The notes under the pieces were generated by a model. That model ran no database searches. It saw only the letters and a list, made by a program, of their open reading frames with translations, and was not told where the DNA came from. From Vicinamibacterales bacterium (GTDB lineage Bacteria > Acidobacteriota > Vicinamibacteria > Vicinamibacterales > JAMQPK01), in the NCBI GenBank assembly GCA_023717525.1, contig JAMQPK010000220.1, positions 1 through 64,000 of the forward strand: a stretch of 64,000 nt of DNA. The letters run 5' to 3'. Numbering within the stretch: the stretch's first letter is position 1; each line of letters opens with the position of its first letter. The position numbers were made by a program, and so were the translations under genes. Shown one piece after another: positions 8,977-18,836 of the stretch.

Positions 8977-11100
8977 TCAATTGCCAACTTCGAAAGGCAC
9001 TTGCTGAACGGCGGCCTGGTTGCCTGCGCGAGAGGCAGCCCTCACCATGAGCACGTACTTGCCGGCTGCGACGCCTTTCAGCGGAATTTCGACCTTGTAC
9101 CACTCGGCAGCGGCCCTGGTATTGGCCGGGATCGCCCGCTCCTCGTGTTTCTGGAACGCGACGCGATCATTGTCGGCGCTGCGAATCGTTGTTGTAACGT
9201 CAAAGGTATGTGCCAGACGCGACGAATTGTCATAGACCTGCCCGGCCACCACGATCGTGTCGCCCTGGCCGAACAATCGGATGGCCGTCGGCGGCGCCGC
9301 CAGCACATCGGTGAGCAGCGGATCGGGCCGCACCGTCATGATTCCGCCACTACGCGACGACGTCAGGATAAGGCCGCTCAGTGCGAAGGGTGCTTTCGTG
9401 TAGTCGGGCATTTCCAGATCGTAGGGGACTGTCCCGACACTCTTGCCGACCGAGTCGTGCGCACCCACGCGAATCTGGTAGCGCGAAGGGGGCAGATTCA
9501 GCCGTGCAAGAAGGCGCACGCCTCCGCGGCTGACGACAGCGTGGGCGTCGTCCCGCAAATTCAGACTGAATTTCTGCAGCTTCGAGTCGGCCAGCTTGCC
9601 CTGGTAGTCGACGGCGGTGATTGAGATCTCGATCTGGTCGTTGAACGTGTCACCTGTGTGCTCGAATTTCAGATCGGGCCCGTTGAGCTCCACCGCGAGC
9701 AGCACCGACCCTTTGCGGTCGTCACCTTTGAACGGCGCGGCGAACACGCGGATCGGTAGCGTGCCGACCGGCAGCGGGTTCTTCAACGCCTCGATCAATG
9801 CCGGTGACGCGCCGCCGGCCGCAGCCGCCTCGCGCGGTTTGGGCGCTGTTTTTGGATTCAGGGGCATGTAACCTTTGCGCGCCCTGACCTTCAATCCCGG
9901 ACGCGTGACGCGAACCTCGATCTTTCTGAACCTGCCTGGGGATCGGCTGGAGTCACTGTGATAACCGATCAGGTAGTACGTGCTGGTCTCCCGGGCAATG
10001 CGCGCGAGGGCGCCCGCAATGTCGTTGCTCCGTACGGCGGCCGTTCCACCCGTCTCGTCGGCCAGCGCAATGAGGCTTTCCTGGCTCAGCAACAGCTCGC
10101 GGCCGAATGCACCGGGGCCGACTTCCGCCACCTGCGGATCGCCGAGACTGCTCGTACTGGCGAGGATGTCGTCGCCGCCGCTTGCGAGCCCGCGAGGGTC
10201 GACGGCGTAGATGCTGACGTTGGCGCGCTGGGCCGCAGCGATGGCGTCGCGCGCGCGACTGAGCAGTGTGCCCGCCGATCGGTTATTGAACATGTCGTAG
10301 ATGTCGTAGTCGATGCCCTCGCTGAAGAGCAGCATCGCTTTACGGCGGCCCTGCAGGTCTGTCATCCAGCCGGCAAGATTCGTTATTAAGTCGAACATGC
10401 TGCGCGCATTCATCGCCCGCTCGGCTTCGGCTGGATCGGAGATGGGGTCGCGGCTCTGCGAGCTCGACGCGCTCGGATCAGTTGCATCACCTTGCGTGCT
10501 GCGATCGAGCAGGTGGATAGCCAGCCTTTCCGTTGCCGCCGAGGGAATCTTCTGTCCCATGAACCGATCGACGGCCTGCAGCAGCAGGCGGCGGTTGTTC
10601 GTCAGCTCCTGAGTCCCGTCCAGCCGTCCGCTCGCCTGCACGACTGCGGTGAGATCGTTGGGACCCACGTACTGTTCAATGAACCGCTTCGCTGCGTTGC
10701 GGACGACCGGTGTGCGGGTAAGGGTCGTGTGAAGGTCGTCCAGCACCAGCACGTACAAGCGTCCGTCGAACGTGCGTCTGGTGGACTGTACGTCGGGTTC
10801 GAAAGCGGCCGCCCTCGCAATCGCTGCCGGCGACGGGAGCGGAAGATCCACGAGTGCGAAGACCGACGGCACCTGCCGTTTGCCGTCCTCGTAGATTTCA
10901 AAGTCGCCTTTGGACAGGCTGGTCACGGGATTTCCGCGCTCGTCTGTCACCACCGCGTCGATTTCGACGAAATTCGCATCGGCCCGGAATGTGGCCAACG
11001 GGCTCTGCGGGTCTTCCGGCGGTGGCGGCTGCTGCGCGCGTCCAGCCGCAATCCAGACAGCAGAAAAGGCGACCGATACGATCAGTGCTTTGCGGAGCAT
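8977..11100 (-). CDS. VWFA-related Acidobacterial domain protein (TIGR03436-like)
   Basis: Signal peptide MLRKALIVSVAFSAVWIAAGRAQ; FRADANFVEIDAVVTDERGNPVTSLSKGDFEIYEDGKRQ; LYVLVLDDLHT; YYLIGYHSDSSRSPGRFRKIEVRVTRPGLKVRARKGY. ORF is open to 11238; 11100 preferred. Confidence 0.9.
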   Translation of the reverse strand: MLRKALIVSVAFSAVWIAAGRAQQPPPPEDPQSPLATFRADANFVEIDAVVTDERGNPVTSLSKGDFEIYEDGKRQVPSVFALVDLPLPSPAAIARAAAFEPDVQSTRRTFDGRLYVLVLDDLHTTLTRTPVVRNAAKRFIEQYVGPNDLTAVVQASGRLDGTQELTNNRRLLLQAVDRFMGQKIPSAATERLAIHLLDRSTQGDATDPSASSSQSRDPISDPAEAERAMNARSMFDLITNLAGWMTDLQGRRKAMLLFSEGIDYDIYDMFNNRSAGTLLSRARDAIAAAQRANVSIYAVDPRGLASGGDDILASTSSLGDPQVAEVGPGAFGRELLLSQESLIALADETGGTAAVRSNDIAGALARIARETSTYYLIGYHSDSSRSPGRFRKIEVRVTRPGLKVRARKGYMPLNPKTAPKPREAAAAGGASPALIEALKNPLPVGTLPIRVFAAPFKGDDRKGSVLLAVELNGPDLKFEHTGDTFNDQIEISITAVDYQGKLADSKLQKFSLNLRDDAHAVVSRGGVRLLARLNLPPSRYQIRVGAHDSVGKSVGTVPYDLEMPDYTKAPFALSGLILTSSRSGGIMTVRPDPLLTDVLAAPPTAIRLFGQGDTIVVAGQVYDNSSRLAHTFDVTTTIRSADNDRVAFQKHEERAIPANTRAAAEWYKVEIPLKGVAAGKYVLMVRAASRAGNQAAVQQVPFEVGN

Positions 11101-11149
11101 GTGTGGTCCTGAGCTCATCATAAGACATGTTTCGTGGTTTAATGCCGCC

Positions 11150-12277
11150 ATGTTCCTGCTGGCTTCACTTGTCGCAGTTTCGGCCGCGATTGCCGCAGAT
11201 CTGCCTGCCGGCCAGATAGTCGACCGAGTGACCTGCACGGCCGATCCCTCGCAGAGCTATGCGCTCTTCGTTCCGAGCAACTACACCCCATCGCGATTGT
11301 GGCCTGTGATTTTCGCGTTCGATCCGGGCGGGCGCGGACGCGTTCCCGTGGAACGGTATCAGGTCGCTGCCGAGCGTTACGGCTTCATCGTCGTCGGGTC
11401 CAACAACTCCCGCAATGGTTCGGCCGATATCGCCAGAATCCTTTCCGCCATGACCTCCGATGTCGAGACTCGCTTTGCCATCGACGCGAAGCGGGCGTAT
11501 ATGGCCGGCATGTCTGGCGGTGCTCGGGTGGCGCTCGGGGTGGCGATTGCCTCGAAGGACATTGCCGGCGTCATCGCTTCGAGTGCGGGATATCCCGACG
11601 GGCGTCTGCGGAAAACGCTGCCGTTCCCGGTGTTCGCCACCGCGGGAACGGAAGACTTCAACCACCTCGAAATGCGCCAGTTCGACCAGGCGCTGACCTC
11701 GGCTCACCATCTCGCGATTTTCAGGGGCGGCCACGTCTGGCTGTCGAGCGAGTTGGCGCTCGAGGCCGTGGAGTGGATGGAGCTGCAGGCGATGAAGACC
11801 GGCCGGAAGCCTCGCGACGATGGCGAGATCGATCGGTTGTTCGCCGCGCGTAAAGCCGCGATCGATGTGAGCAAGGTAGACAAGGAAACCTACCTGGCGT
11901 TGCTGGCCATCGCCGACGATTTCCAGGGACTTCGGGATGTGTCGGCTCTCGCGGCGCGGGCGACCGAGCTTGGGCGCGACAGGAACATTCGCGCGGCGAT
12001 AAAGAAGGATGCTGATGACGATCACCGTGAAGAAGCAATCCTGCGCGAAGTGACGGCGTCTGTGGCACGGCTCACCTCTGACGACAGGCTGGAAGCGCTT
12101 GCCTCGCTTCGACAGAAATGGAAGGAGCTATCGGCGCAGGCGAAGGACCCGGTCGACTCGGCGGAGCGGCAGCTGGCGCGGCGTGTGCTCGGGGCACTGA
12201 GTGCGGACGCGACGAAGGATCCGGAGTACTTGAAGATCATTGCGGAGTATCGACTGGGACGAGGAGGGGTGCAGTGA
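11150..12277 (+). CDS. Secreted alpha/beta-hydrolase-like protein (PHB depolymerase/esterase type)
   Basis: ATG at 11150 with signal peptide MFLLASLVAVSAAIA; YMAGMSGGARVALGVAI nucleophile elbow; LAIFRGGHVWLS. Confidence 0.75.
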   Translation: MFLLASLVAVSAAIAADLPAGQIVDRVTCTADPSQSYALFVPSNYTPSRLWPVIFAFDPGGRGRVPVERYQVAAERYGFIVVGSNNSRNGSADIARILSAMTSDVETRFAIDAKRAYMAGMSGGARVALGVAIASKDIAGVIASSAGYPDGRLRKTLPFPVFATAGTEDFNHLEMRQFDQALTSAHHLAIFRGGHVWLSSELALEAVEWMELQAMKTGRKPRDDGEIDRLFAARKAAIDVSKVDKETYLALLAIADDFQGLRDVSALAARATELGRDRNIRAAIKKDADDDHREEAILREVTASVARLTSDDRLEALASLRQKWKELSAQAKDPVDSAERQLARRVLGALSADATKDPEYLKIIAEYRLGRGGVQ

Positions 12278-13431
12278 CACGCGTCGTCGTTCTTGGTGCG
12301 GGTTTTGGCGGTCTCGAGCTGACGACGATACTGTCCGATGCTTTTGGCGATGCGATTGACATCGTCCTCATCGACAAGAGCGACGCGTTCGTCTTCGGGT
12401 TCGCGAAGCTCGATGTGATGTTCGGGCGGCGGATGCCTGCCGCCATTCGTCATCCTTATCGCGACATCGTCAAGCCCGGTGTGCGGTTTCTGCAATCAGC
12501 CGTGCGCTCCATCGATCCGTCGGCCCGGCGCGCCGTGACTGACGCCGGCACGTTCGACGCGGATGTCCTGGTAGTGGCGCTCGGCGCAGATCTTGATCCG
12601 GCGGCAACTCCCGGTCTCGTCGAGGGTGGCCACGAGTTTTACTCGGTGGCCGGAGCCGTAGCCCTGCGCGACGTGCTTCAACGATTCGAGCGGGGGCCGG
12701 CCATCATCGGCGTCACAGGGAAATCGTTCAAGTGCCCACCAGCTCCAAGCGAGACGGCGCTGCTGTTGCACGACTATCTCACCGAACGTGGACGCCGCGA
12801 GGCGACCGATATCGCAGTCGTGATGCCCTTCGGCACGCCCATTCCTCCGTCGCCCGACACGTCGCGAGCCATCCTTGCCGCCTTCGCGGAGCGCGGTATC
12901 AAGTTTGTGAAAGACAACCTCGTTCGGGCTCTCGATACGGGGCGAAAGGTGGCTGTGCTGAGCGATGGAACCGAGATGCCCTACGAGCTGTTTCTTGGTG
13001 TGCCCGTGCATCGTGTGCCGGCGGTCGTCGTCGAGTCGGGGCTCGCTGTCGATGCGTTTGGATGGGTGCCAGTCAACAAGAAGACACTGGAAACGAGTTT
13101 CCCTGGGGTATACGCCGTGGGCGACGTGAACGGCGTAGGCACGCCGAAGGCAGGTGTTTTCGCGGAGGGAGCGGCACGCGTTGTGGCGGCGGCCATCATC
13201 GCGCAGATCCGCGGAGGGGCGTCACCTGGGCCTTATAACGGGGCAGGTTCGTGCTACGTAGAGTTCGGCCATGACCAGGTAGGGCGTGTCGACGTGGATT
13301 TCTTGAGCGGTCCGAAACCCACAGGTACTTTTCAGGAGCCTTCAGCGGCGCTCGTCGCGGAGAAGCTTCACTTTGGATCGAGCCGGCTCCAGCGCTGGTT
13401 CGGGAACCTGCCGGCAGGGATGACTCGGTAA
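12274..13431 (+). CDS. NAD(P)/FAD-dependent oxidoreductase (sulfide:quinone reductase / NDH-2-like)
   Basis: GTG start at 12274 overlapping the previous stop; VVVLGAGFGGLELTTIL; GVYAVGDVNGVGTPKAGVFAEGAARVVA. Confidence 0.85.
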   Translation: MTRVVVLGAGFGGLELTTILSDAFGDAIDIVLIDKSDAFVFGFAKLDVMFGRRMPAAIRHPYRDIVKPGVRFLQSAVRSIDPSARRAVTDAGTFDADVLVVALGADLDPAATPGLVEGGHEFYSVAGAVALRDVLQRFERGPAIIGVTGKSFKCPPAPSETALLLHDYLTERGRREATDIAVVMPFGTPIPPSPDTSRAILAAFAERGIKFVKDNLVRALDTGRKVAVLSDGTEMPYELFLGVPVHRVPAVVVESGLAVDAFGWVPVNKKTLETSFPGVYAVGDVNGVGTPKAGVFAEGAARVVAAAIIAQIRGGASPGPYNGAGSCYVEFGHDQVGRVDVDFLSGPKPTGTFQEPSAALVAEKLHFGSSRLQRWFGNLPAGMTR

Positions 13432-13519
13432 AAAACACCCTCTCGCAGTCGAACAGCTCAAATACCCCGAAATAGCTGGCCTCGCGTTTGGCAAGGAAGT
13501 TGAAAACCCCGCCTCCGAG

Positions 13520-15778
13520 TTGAAGCTTAGCCTCCGGCTGATAGCGCTGCTCGTCGCAGGCATCACCACTGTGGTCATCGTGGCCGCGTGGAGCGAGGTG
13601 CGTGCCGAAGAGTTCGCGTTGCAGGTGGAGCTGCAGCAGCGCGCTGAAATCGTCGCCGATCGCCTTCGCGATGCCCTCGAACCAGCAATAACCTCTCAGT
13701 CTGGGAAACAGCTAGGGAGCCTCGTCGCGCGATTGGTCGCGCGCGAGAGGCTCAGCGGCCTGGTGGTTTACGACACCAACAAAGAGCCACTCGCCGCGAG
13801 CGGAGCAGTCAACGAGGCTCTGGGCAGGCACTTTGGTGTTGAAGCCGACTGTGCCGCAACTTTGCCAGGATGCGGCGAGTTCGTTTCCCTGGGTGGCCGG
13901 CCGGTGTATGCATTCACGACACCCCTGCATGGCGGCTTCAAAACGATCGGGATGCTGGCGGTGTTTCTCGACGCGAGCGCCATCAGCGCTACCTCTGGGC
14001 GCGTCTGGCGAAGCGCGGTGCTGTTCATCGTCCCTCAAGTGGCGCTGATCGCGCTGATTACGTACTTCGTCATGAGGTCAGCGGTGCTCTCGCCGATTGC
14101 ACGGACGGCGCGATGGATGAGAGATCTGCGATTTGGCCGCGCAGCACCCACCGAGGATTCAGGGAGAGGGGGTTTGCTCGACCCTATTGCGTCTGAGGCA
14201 GCCAGCCTTGTTCAAAGCCTTGTGTCGGCTCAAGCGAGCGCCGAGGCGGAGGCGCGGCTCCGTGAGGCGCACGACTCGCTTTGGACGCCCGACCGTTTGC
14301 GTGTCGGCATGCAGGAACGGTTGCGGGGCACGCGGCTGTTCGTCGTGTCCAACCGGGAGCCGTACGAGCACGTGCGCCGTGGAAGAGGCATCGAGACACT
14401 CGTTCCGGCCAGCGGTGTGGTGACGGCCCTCGAGCCCGTGTTGTGCGCGTGCGACGGCACGTGGGTGGCGCACGGCTCCGGCAACGCAGACCGCGAGGTC
14501 GTGGATCACCAGTCCCATCTGCGCGTGCCAGCCGATGATGCGCGCTACACGCTGCGTCGCGTCTGGCTTACTCCTGAAGAAGAAGAGGGCTACTACTTCG
14601 GGTTTGCGAATGAGGGGCTCTGGCCGTTGTGCCACATTGCGCATACGCGCCCGATTTTCCGCGTGGACGACTGGAACCAGTACCGGGAAGTGAATTTCAA
14701 GTTCGCGCAGGCCGTGCTCGAGGAAATGCAGAACGTCGAGCGGCCGATGCTTCTCGTCCAGGATTACCACCTCGCGTTGTTGCCGCGGCTTGTGAAAGAG
14801 GTACGGCCGGATGCCCGGGTGGCGATGTTCTGGCACATCCCCTGGCCGAATCCCGAGGCGTTCGAGATCTGCCCGTGGCAGCAGGAGTTGCTCGACGGCA
14901 TGCTTGGCGCGGACCTCGTCGGGTTCCACATTCAGGCGCACTGCCACAATTTCCTGGAGACCATCGACCGGTGCCTCGAATGCCGCGTCGAGTGGGAACG
15001 CTCGACCGTCCAGCGGCATCAGCATGCGACGGTCGTGCGGCCGTACCCGATCAGCGTGGCGTTTCCGGAGAGCACGCTAGATGAGCTCGATCGCTGGGCG
15101 GGCGCCCCAGGCCAGCCCGCCAGCCGACTGAAGTTCCAGACGGCTGCATTTCTCGGCGCCGGCGTCGACCGCGTCGACTACACAAAGGGCATCATCGAGC
15201 GTTTTCTGGGCATCGAGCGGTTTCTCGAGAAGTACCCGCAGTACCTCGAGATGTTCACATTCGTGCAAATTGGTGCGCCGAGCAGAACTCGAATCAGGCG
15301 GTATCGGGATTTCATGGCCGAAGTGCAGAACGAGGCCGATCGAATCAACCGCCGCTTCAGCACCAATGGGTGGCAGTGCATTCAGCTGCTCGGCAAGCAG
15401 CACACTCACAAGGAAATCACCGACTTGTATCGAGCGGCTCAATTGTGCCTGGTGACATCACTCCACGACGGGATGAATCTCGTGGCCAAGGAATTCGTCG
15501 CCAGCCGCGACGACGATGACGGCGTATTGATACTGAGCCAGTTCACGGGCGCAAGCCGTGAACTGCTCGACGCGTTGCGCGTCAACCCATACGACATCGA
15601 ACAGCTGGCCGAGTCGATCCGGATCGCGATCGAGATGCCACTCGAGGAGCGACAACGCCGGATGCGGCATATGCGTCGAACCGTCAAGGACCACAACGTG
15701 TATCGATGGGCCGCCGATCTCATCTCTGGGCTCGCGGAGATCCGGCTCGAGGTTCCGGATGTGACGGAGGTGCACTAG
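13520..15778 (+). CDS. otsA: Trehalose-6-phosphate synthase (GT20) fused to an N-terminal TM-periplasmic-TM/HAMP-like segment
   Basis: N-term LIALLVAGITTVVIVAAW...AVLFIVPQVALIALITYFVMRSAVLSPIARTARWMRDLRFGR; GT20 core LFVVSNREPYEHVRRG, LVQDYHLALLPRLVK, FWHIPWPNPEAFEICPW, GVDRVDYTKGIIERFLGIERFLEKYPQY, SLHDGMNLVAKEFVASR. TTG start. Confidence 0.92.
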   Translation: MKLSLRLIALLVAGITTVVIVAAWSEVRAEEFALQVELQQRAEIVADRLRDALEPAITSQSGKQLGSLVARLVARERLSGLVVYDTNKEPLAASGAVNEALGRHFGVEADCAATLPGCGEFVSLGGRPVYAFTTPLHGGFKTIGMLAVFLDASAISATSGRVWRSAVLFIVPQVALIALITYFVMRSAVLSPIARTARWMRDLRFGRAAPTEDSGRGGLLDPIASEAASLVQSLVSAQASAEAEARLREAHDSLWTPDRLRVGMQERLRGTRLFVVSNREPYEHVRRGRGIETLVPASGVVTALEPVLCACDGTWVAHGSGNADREVVDHQSHLRVPADDARYTLRRVWLTPEEEEGYYFGFANEGLWPLCHIAHTRPIFRVDDWNQYREVNFKFAQAVLEEMQNVERPMLLVQDYHLALLPRLVKEVRPDARVAMFWHIPWPNPEAFEICPWQQELLDGMLGADLVGFHIQAHCHNFLETIDRCLECRVEWERSTVQRHQHATVVRPYPISVAFPESTLDELDRWAGAPGQPASRLKFQTAAFLGAGVDRVDYTKGIIERFLGIERFLEKYPQYLEMFTFVQIGAPSRTRIRRYRDFMAEVQNEADRINRRFSTNGWQCIQLLGKQHTHKEITDLYRAAQLCLVTSLHDGMNLVAKEFVASRDDDDGVLILSQFTGASRELLDALRVNPYDIEQLAESIRIAIEMPLEERQRRMRHMRRTVKDHNVYRWAADLISGLAEIRLEVPDVTEVH

Positions 15779-15780
15779 TC

Positions 15781-16446
15781 GTGGCAGCCAACATCCGAGC
15801 GAAGCGTCCTTTCCGGTTTTCGACGGCGTCGTACATCACGCGCATCGACAACGAACGCGCGATGAACCTGGGTCAGCTGCGCGAGGGGCTGGCGCGATGC
15901 AGCGATGCGTCAGTCTTCTATCACACGTTTCAAAGCCTCGGACGCCACCACTTTCTCACCGAAGGGTTCTCCAACGATTTCGCGCAGTGGGTTCTGGCCG
16001 CCGTCAATCTTCCCGGGCTGGCAGAACAGCTTGGCGGGCTCGATATTCGAAACTACGTCGACCTCAGCACCCTTCGCAGCGATGCGCTGCGCATCATCGA
16101 TGAGTTTTGCCTCGCCCATCCGGACGATGAGAGGTCGCCCGCATTCGAGCCGTTCTACTTTCTGTCCAGCGTCGAGGTGCTGGTCCCTCTTGGCGTGGAG
16201 GCGTGGACCCTCGACGAATTTCGGTACTGGCTCGAGCGGGCCAGCCACACGTCGTTTCATTTTCATTTTCTGGTGTCACGACTCCGGTTGCATCTCCAAT
16301 CGAACGATTTTTCCGTGTGGTTCAAGGAGGAGCTCGGCCTCGAGCGGCTGGCACGCCTGACCGAACGCATCGATATCTGTACCGACACGCTCGAGGGTGG
16401 ACAGGCCAGACTCGTGGCCCTTATCGAACGGGAACTCGCCGCATGA
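15781..16446 (+). CDS. DUF5752 family protein
   Basis: GTG at 15781; VFYHTFQSLGRHHFLTEGFSNDFAQWVLAAVNLPGLAEQLGGLD, characteristic of the DUF5752 families seen next to trehalose/glycosyltransferase genes. Confidence 0.75.
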   Translation: MAANIRAKRPFRFSTASYITRIDNERAMNLGQLREGLARCSDASVFYHTFQSLGRHHFLTEGFSNDFAQWVLAAVNLPGLAEQLGGLDIRNYVDLSTLRSDALRIIDEFCLAHPDDERSPAFEPFYFLSSVEVLVPLGVEAWTLDEFRYWLERASHTSFHFHFLVSRLRLHLQSNDFSVWFKEELGLERLARLTERIDICTDTLEGGQARLVALIERELAA

Positions 16447-17672
16447 TCGCAACGACAGCGCCCCACCTCGTGTGCCTTGACGACTACGTCCCGATTCTCC
16501 GTGCGCAGGAGATCGACGATCTTCGTGCCCTCGCGAAGCGCCTTGCCGGGCGATCCGTCCAGATGGTCAATTCGACTGCCGTGGGCGGCGGCGTCGCCGA
16601 AATTCTGAACCGGCTCATCCCGCTGATGTCGGAGCTCGGCCTCGTTCCCCGATGGGATGTCATCACGGGGGGCGCCGACTTCTTCGAGATCACGAAGGCA
16701 TTTCACAACGCGCTGCATGGTGTGCCATTTGAGCCGCGCCCACATGATTTCGAGACGTTTCTCGCCTGCACCGAGCAGAATCGTCAACGCCTGCAGTTCG
16801 ACGCCGAGTTCACGGTCATCCACGACCCGCAACCAGTCGCGCTGATCGACGCCAGGCCACCGCGGTCTGGCCATTGGATCTGGCGCTGCCACATCGACCT
16901 TTCGCGACCGAACGAGGGTGTGTGGGAATTTCTCAGGCCGTTCGTCTGCAAGTACGATGGTGCGCTGTTTTCTTCGCCGGAATTTTCACAGCAGTTGCCG
17001 ATCCCGCAGTATCAGTTCTTTCCCTGCATCGATCCGCTATCGGACAAGAATCGCGAGGTCGAGGATGAAACCGTGCGCGAGGTCGTCGAACGTTTTGGCA
17101 TCGACCCCAAGCGCACGATCCTGACTCAGATCTCGCGCTTCGACAGGCTGAAGGACCCGATTGGCGTCCTCCGCGCGTACCAGATCGTCAAGCGATACGA
17201 CGATTGTCAGCTGGTGCTCGCCGGTGGCAGCGCCAGCGACGATCCGGAGGGTGGCGCCGTGCTGGCGGACGTGCGGGAAGCGGCTGGGAATGATCCAGAC
17301 GTCCACATCCTCGATCTGCCTCCGTCGAGCGCGCTCGAGATCAACGCGCTTCAGCGTGCGTCCACGATTGTCATTCAGAAGAGCCTGCGCGAAGGGTTTG
17401 GGTTGACCGTCACTGAAGCGCTGTGGAAGAAGAAGCCTGTTGTCGCGTCTGCCGTCGGGGGAATTCCGGCCCAGGTCATTCACAAGCACACAGGCTTGCT
17501 GACACACTCGGTCGAAGGCACGGCGTACCAGATCCGATTTCTACTGGCGAATCCGGCACTCGCGCAGCGGCTCGGGGAGCAGGGCCACGAACACGTTCGC
17601 GAGCACTTTCTCATTACGAGCAATGTGAGACGTTATCTGGCGTTGTTTCTCTTTCAGGCGCGGGAGAACTAG
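16443..17672 (+). CDS. treT: Trehalose glycosyltransferase synthase-like GT4 (TreT family)
   Basis: ATG 16443 overlaps the DUF5752 stop (ATGA). VNSTAVGGGVAEILNRLIPLMSELGL, FFEITKAFHNALHG, VIHDPQPVALI, WIWRCHIDLSRPN, CIDPLSDKN, SLREGFGLTVTEALWKKKPVVASAVGGI all closely match archaeal TreT motifs. Confidence 0.88.
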   Translation: MIATTAPHLVCLDDYVPILRAQEIDDLRALAKRLAGRSVQMVNSTAVGGGVAEILNRLIPLMSELGLVPRWDVITGGADFFEITKAFHNALHGVPFEPRPHDFETFLACTEQNRQRLQFDAEFTVIHDPQPVALIDARPPRSGHWIWRCHIDLSRPNEGVWEFLRPFVCKYDGALFSSPEFSQQLPIPQYQFFPCIDPLSDKNREVEDETVREVVERFGIDPKRTILTQISRFDRLKDPIGVLRAYQIVKRYDDCQLVLAGGSASDDPEGGAVLADVREAAGNDPDVHILDLPPSSALEINALQRASTIVIQKSLREGFGLTVTEALWKKKPVVASAVGGIPAQVIHKHTGLLTHSVEGTAYQIRFLLANPALAQRLGEQGHEHVREHFLITSNVRRYLALFLFQAREN

Positions 17673-18324
17673 GCTTGCCCATCAACAAGCGGTTCTTCGG
17701 CGTGATCTGGGGTGGAATGGCCTGCGTCCAGATTTGATATCCCTGTTGTGTCAGTCGCATCGCACGGACGATGTCTATCGCGACAGGACCGTCAACCCAT
17801 CCCGAGAGCCCGCCTGCATCGCCTGCGTCAAGGTCGTGACAGCACGGCAGTACCGCAACCCGCGCCGAAGCGGCGACAGCTCGATCGAGCACCAGGTCGG
17901 TAAGAGCTCCGCACGCATGGCTCGAAACGACGATGTCGGTCGGGAGAAGTTCGACGTCTTCGAGCGGACCTTCAACAAATGCAATACGCCCTGAAAGCCG
18001 CGGCCACGCAACGACGAGCGTTTCGTGCAGCCTGGCCGTCGAGACCGGCAGTTTCTTGTCGACGACGAGGGCGCTCGGCGACGAATCGTCCAGCAGGACC
18101 ATGATCTGGGCGAGCAGGCCGTGCCCTCCGGCCAGATCAATGATGCGCCCTCCGCGAAAGTGCCGTCGAACACGCCGCGCCATCTCCCAGGCTTCGTACA
18201 ACTCCTTGCGCGGCAAGCATCCAGCGTGGCAGACGGCGCGCGCCACGCGATGAAAAAGCGTGCCGCCGGGAAAGCGGCCGACGTCCCGATCGGTCAGGCG
18301 TCCGCGGGAGGCTGGTGAGAACAT
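17614..18324 (-). CDS. SAM-dependent methyltransferase-like protein
   Basis: [24 protein letters not shown] motif I-like; [19 protein letters not shown]; convergent overlap with treT 3' end. Confidence 0.6.
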   Translation of the reverse strand: MFSPASRGRLTDRDVGRFPGGTLFHRVARAVCHAGCLPRKELYEAWEMARRVRRHFRGGRIIDLAGGHGLLAQIMVLLDDSSPSALVVDKKLPVSTARLHETLVVAWPRLSGRIAFVEGPLEDVELLPTDIVVSSHACGALTDLVLDRAVAASARVAVLPCCHDLDAGDAGGLSGWVDGPVAIDIVRAMRLTQQGYQIWTQAIPPQITPKNRLLMGKPSSPAPERETTPDNVSHCS

Positions 18325-18389
18325 GCATCACACAGTACACCTTGGAACCAGGATCGCGGTTGGCACGTATACAGGAGAGCGAGGTGACC

Positions 18390-18836
18390 ATGCCTGTCCG
18401 TCGACTCACTCGTCTCGGACCACAGGGTAAAATTGCCGGAGTTTGTGCGGGGCTTGCCGACTACTTCGAGACCGACGTCGTGCTTGTCCGCGCCGCGTGG
18501 CTGGTCTTGTCCATCGTGCCAGGCGCTGTCATTGGCGGTGTGCTCGCGTATGTGGCCGCATGGCTGGTGATGCCGGAGGCGACGGCGCTTCCGGCGGCCC
18601 CGCTCGGCCGGCGACTCACCCGGTCGGCGACCGACCAGAAGATCGCGGGCGTTTGTGGCGGCCTGGCCGAGTACTTTGGCATCGACGCCACGGCCGTCCG
18701 CCTCGTGTGGGCCATCCTGTCGATCCTCTTTGGGGCGGTCATTGGCGGTGTGATTGCTTACGCCGTTGCGTGGCTCATCATCCCAAGGCCGTCGGTTCAG
18801 GCGCTGCCGACTGCGGCTTCCGCATCTACTGTGTAG
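18390..18836 (+). CDS. Tandem PspC-domain protein
   Basis: Two PspC units: [40 protein letters not shown] and [43 protein letters not shown] 18390 with GGAGAGCGAGG upstream. Confidence 0.9.
   Translation: MPVRRLTRLGPQGKIAGVCAGLADYFETDVVLVRAAWLVLSIVPGAVIGGVLAYVAAWLVMPEATALPAAPLGRRLTRSATDQKIAGVCGGLAEYFGIDATAVRLVWAILSILFGAVIGGVIAYAVAWLIIPRPSVQALPTAASASTV

Noticed and set aside
8422-9624. 400-aa plus-strand ORF spanning GH44 and VWFA genes
   Set aside because: Antisense to two confident CDSs and crosses their intergenic space.
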